This document shows, piece by piece, positions 62,232-64,000 of a DNA stretch of 64,000 nt. The first letter of the stretch is position 1. Each line of letters starts with the position of its first letter. Source of the DNA: Candidatus Accumulibacter sp. ACC003 (GTDB lineage: Bacteria; Pseudomonadota; Gammaproteobacteria; Burkholderiales; Rhodocyclaceae); the NCBI RefSeq assembly GCF_907163085.1, contig NZ_CAJQTX010000007.1, positions 434,001 to 498,000 of the forward strand, given 5' to 3'. Both the position numbers and the translations under genes were made by a program. A model generated the notes under the pieces. It saw only the letters and a list, made by a program, of their open reading frames with translations. It did no database searches and was not told the DNA's origin.

Positions 62232-62696
62232 TTGGAGAGCGATCGTCCATTTTCTCGGAGCTGGATTGGTGGGATCCATGGTTTTGCAGTGCTGCTGGCG
62301 CTTGTATTGTTCTATTTTCATGTGGTCGTGATCTTTGATGTGATCGCCGAGATGCACCGTTTCAAGCCGTGGATGCTGGAGCATCTGGGACCAAAACATA
62401 CTGGTAAGATCTTCCTGCTCGGTAGCTTCTTCGCACTACTGTTGGCGCACGTTGCGGAGGCCGCGGTATGGGGCATTTTTTTTCGCTGGACTCGGCTGCT
62501 ACCCAGCATTACCGAGGGTATTTACTTCACCGCCGCGTCGATCACGACGCTGGGCTACGGCGACATACTGCTGAAGTATCCCTGGCGACATCTTGGGACG
62601 CTGATCGCAATCACGGGGGTGCTGATGTTCGGTTGTTCGACGGCGTTCCTGTTCGTGGTTCTACAGGACGTCTGGCAGCACTTGTTGACAGGCTGA
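62232..62696 (+). CDS. Two-helix K+ channel
   Basis: A 154-residue membrane protein with three hydrophobic segments and the selectivity filter TLGYGD between the last two (FTAASITTLGYGDILLKYP). This is the Ion_trans_2 (Kch-like pore) pattern without an RCK domain. TTG 62232 is used: a perfect AGGAGG sits seven bases upstream, inside the end of the zntB/corA frame. As the next gene in the clc-zntB cluster it may now be cut off from its promoter by the insertions. Confidence 0.87.
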   Translation: MESDRPFSRSWIGGIHGFAVLLALVLFYFHVVVIFDVIAEMHRFKPWMLEHLGPKHTGKIFLLGSFFALLLAHVAEAAVWGIFFRWTRLLPSITEGIYFTAASITTLGYGDILLKYPWRHLGTLIAITGVLMFGCSTAFLFVVLQDVWQHLLTG

Positions 62697-63001
62697 AGCT
62701 GCGTTGACTTGGCACTGAACTAGCTGCGCGGCGCGCTATAGTAAAGAAGCCGGTTTCATGGCCAGCCCTGACGCATGACCTCCCCGAATCGACAGCACTT
62801 GCCGGTTACGCCCACTTTCGCCGCCGAGGCGGCCAGATGGGGGTTGGCTAGCGGCAAGGGAGCGCTTGCGGCGCGGGGGTTTGGTGTTCAGTCAGTGGGA
62901 CAGGAGAGGTCGAGGGAGCTCCGTTACGATCGCCAGGCGAGCCTTTCCCGGCGCGGGGTGCGCCGCGCTTGGGAAGATGTGTTGGGCAGGCCTGGGCAAG
63001 G
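62697..63001. other. Intergenic region to the transposase end
   Basis: About 305 bases with no convincing gene; part is probably the end of the minus-strand insertion element. TTGACT (62704-62709) and TATAGT (62737-62742) are too far apart (27 bases) for a normal promoter. No inverted partner for the element end is visible because the element leaves the window. Confidence 0.5.
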
Positions 63002-64000
63002 TTATTCGAGTTGCAGCAGGAACGGTTCGGCGAGAAGCAGACGCAGGCGTGCTGGGTCAAGCCAGGGCGCAGCACAGGAATTACGGATGAAGGCGATGGC
63101 GCCGCGCACACCGAGTTCTTGATACAGGTTGCGTAACTGCCGGGTGAAACGTGCCAGGGTATTGAACACATGCGCCAGGCGCATGAGGAGGTGATAGCCT
63201 TTCATGGCATTCCAGTCGAGGGCAAAGGCATGCTCGTAGTGGTAGCCCTGATGTTTTTCGACGAGGAAGCCCGCTTCGATGCCCCAACGGTGGCGGGCAC
63301 CGAGGTTGCAGCGCTCATGGACATTGTCTTGTCTGAGCGGTTGGCTGGAGAGCCAGGCGTGGCGCGATGTTTCGGTGACGGTCCTGGCCTGTTCATCGAT
63401 CTTTTCCCAGCTTTCCTCACAGACCACCAGGTTCAGCTTGAGACGCTGACGCCCGTTGGCCGCGAAGGCGTAGTCGATGTCGTTGACCCAGCTGAAGTGT
63501 TGTCGGCGCCTTCCCCAAGCGCGCTGCACGGCTTGTGGCTTCAGGGCGTGGAGTGCGCGGAACTCCTGCCAGACCGTGGACAAATCCTTGTCCTTAAGCA
63601 CGATCATGAACTGCCAGTGGGCGCGCAAGCAGCGCTGCATCACCGGCCCGTTGGCGTAAAGGCCGTCGAGCAGGAGCAGGATCGGCAGGCGGGGGAACAG
63701 CGTCTTGAGCCGGTCGCTCAAGCGCACAAAGCCGCGCAGCTCGCAGTCCTGCTTTTGCGCTTCGGTATCGCCCAGCGCGTGTTCGAGGAACTCGCTGAGC
63801 AGTGGGACGACCAGGCCGTTGTGGAAAGCCAGGCTGGCCTCGAGGACGTAGACGAAGTACTGGGTGTGGCGGGTTTCCTCCTTGCCGACGGTGCGCTGGA
63901 GGAGTTCCTCCGCCCAGAGGGTGTCGCCGGCGACCTTCTGCGAGCCGTCGATGGCGATGGGGTAGCAGTGGTTGATCAGATAGCGGCGGAAGCTCTTGCC
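63002..64000 (-). CDS. Transposase, 5' end outside the window
   Basis: The minus frame is open from the right edge to the stop at 63002 (333 codons seen). Candidate catalytic acids lie in IAIDGSQK, ILLLLDGLYANG and HRWGIEAGFLVEKHQGYHYE, giving a D-D-E pattern of IS4-like transposases. The last part (YHYEHAFALDWNAMKGYHLL) is typical of this group. A GTG at 63727 is not the start, since homology-like, stop-free sequence continues upstream. Confidence 0.85.
   Translation of the reverse strand, partial: GKSFRRYLINHCYPIAIDGSQKVAGDTLWAEELLQRTVGKEETRHTQYFVYVLEASLAFHNGLVVPLLSEFLEHALGDTEAQKQDCELRGFVRLSDRLKTLFPRLPILLLLDGLYANGPVMQRCLRAHWQFMIVLKDKDLSTVWQEFRALHALKPQAVQRAWGRRRQHFSWVNDIDYAFAANGRQRLKLNLVVCEESWEKIDEQARTVTETSRHAWLSSQPLRQDNVHERCNLGARHRWGIEAGFLVEKHQGYHYEHAFALDWNAMKGYHLLMRLAHVFNTLARFTRQLRNLYQELGVRGAIAFIRNSCAAPWLDPARLRLLLAEPFLLQLE

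Noticed and set aside
62704-62742. Promoter TTGACT / TATAGT
   Set aside because: Spacing of 27 bases is too long, and no supported gene follows.
62775-63122. 115-codon plus-strand frame near the right edge
   Set aside because: Arg/Gly/Ser-rich shadow overlapping the end of the minus-strand transposase; no motifs.

Overview
The window is GC-rich, densely coded DNA from a betaproteobacterium. The gene content fits the Rhodocyclales and is compatible with a Candidatus Accumulibacter-type genome: rnfABCDGE-nth, DUF1841 and DUF1631 family genes, a PEP-CTERM surface protein, a PHB-depolymerase-like esterase, a CoA-transferase and a dedicated phosphate-uptake operon. This placement is inferred from gene content only. 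No rRNA, tRNA or CRISPR array was seen.

Layout. 1-7.5 kb: the Rnf electron-transport operon (rnfA cut by the left edge), then nth, a FIST-domain sensor gene and a DUF1841 gene, mostly overlapping by a few bases. 7.6-12.8 kb: a MoxR-type AAA+ ATPase and a VWA protein, followed by a STAND-like P-loop ATPase and a TPR protein with six near-identical 41-residue repeats; this looks like a regulatory or conflict-type module. 12.8-13.8 kb: a long non-coding, AT-richer stretch. 13.8-19.4 kb: pstS, a phoU-like fusion gene, pstC, pstA and two different pstB-like genes whose degenerate motifs are complementary, predicting an asymmetric ATPase heterodimer. 19.5-20.4 kb: a PEP-CTERM gene with a good sigma-54 promoter and a strong terminator.

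20.7-32.3 kb: a metabolic and envelope region with a CoA-transferase, a Kbp-like LysM protein, a GlsB-like membrane protein, a PHB-depolymerase-like esterase, a methionine-type aminotransferase, MscL, an M16 double peptidase and a SulP transporter. 32.5-39.2 kb: a FadR-type regulator with a palindromic operator, glcDEF (glycolate oxidase), an acyl-CoA synthetase and a small gene. 39.3-51.3 kb: a PP2C phosphatase, an RhlE-type helicase, a DUF1631 protein, an aldo/keto reductase, a lipoprotein, a hemolysin III family protein and a YhaO/YhaN-like nuclease-ATPase pair.

51.3-64 kb is a decaying, mobile-element-rich end. It holds a lipoprotein gene with two frameshifts, a fabI fragment abutting an IS4-type transposase tail, a 2.4-kb transposon with its own inverted repeats, and a clc / zntB-corA / K+-channel cluster. 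The zntB-corA gene is split by an ISAs1 element, which is itself split by an IS66-type element. Both insertions have perfect target duplications (10 bp and 8 bp), and removing them on paper restores uninterrupted frames. The IS66-type element carries, in place of tnpA/tnpB, a DUF4338 (DruA-family) gene coupled to its transposase. A further transposase runs off the right edge. A dispersed ~120-bp palindromic repeat occurs twice (29.7 and 45.0 kb).
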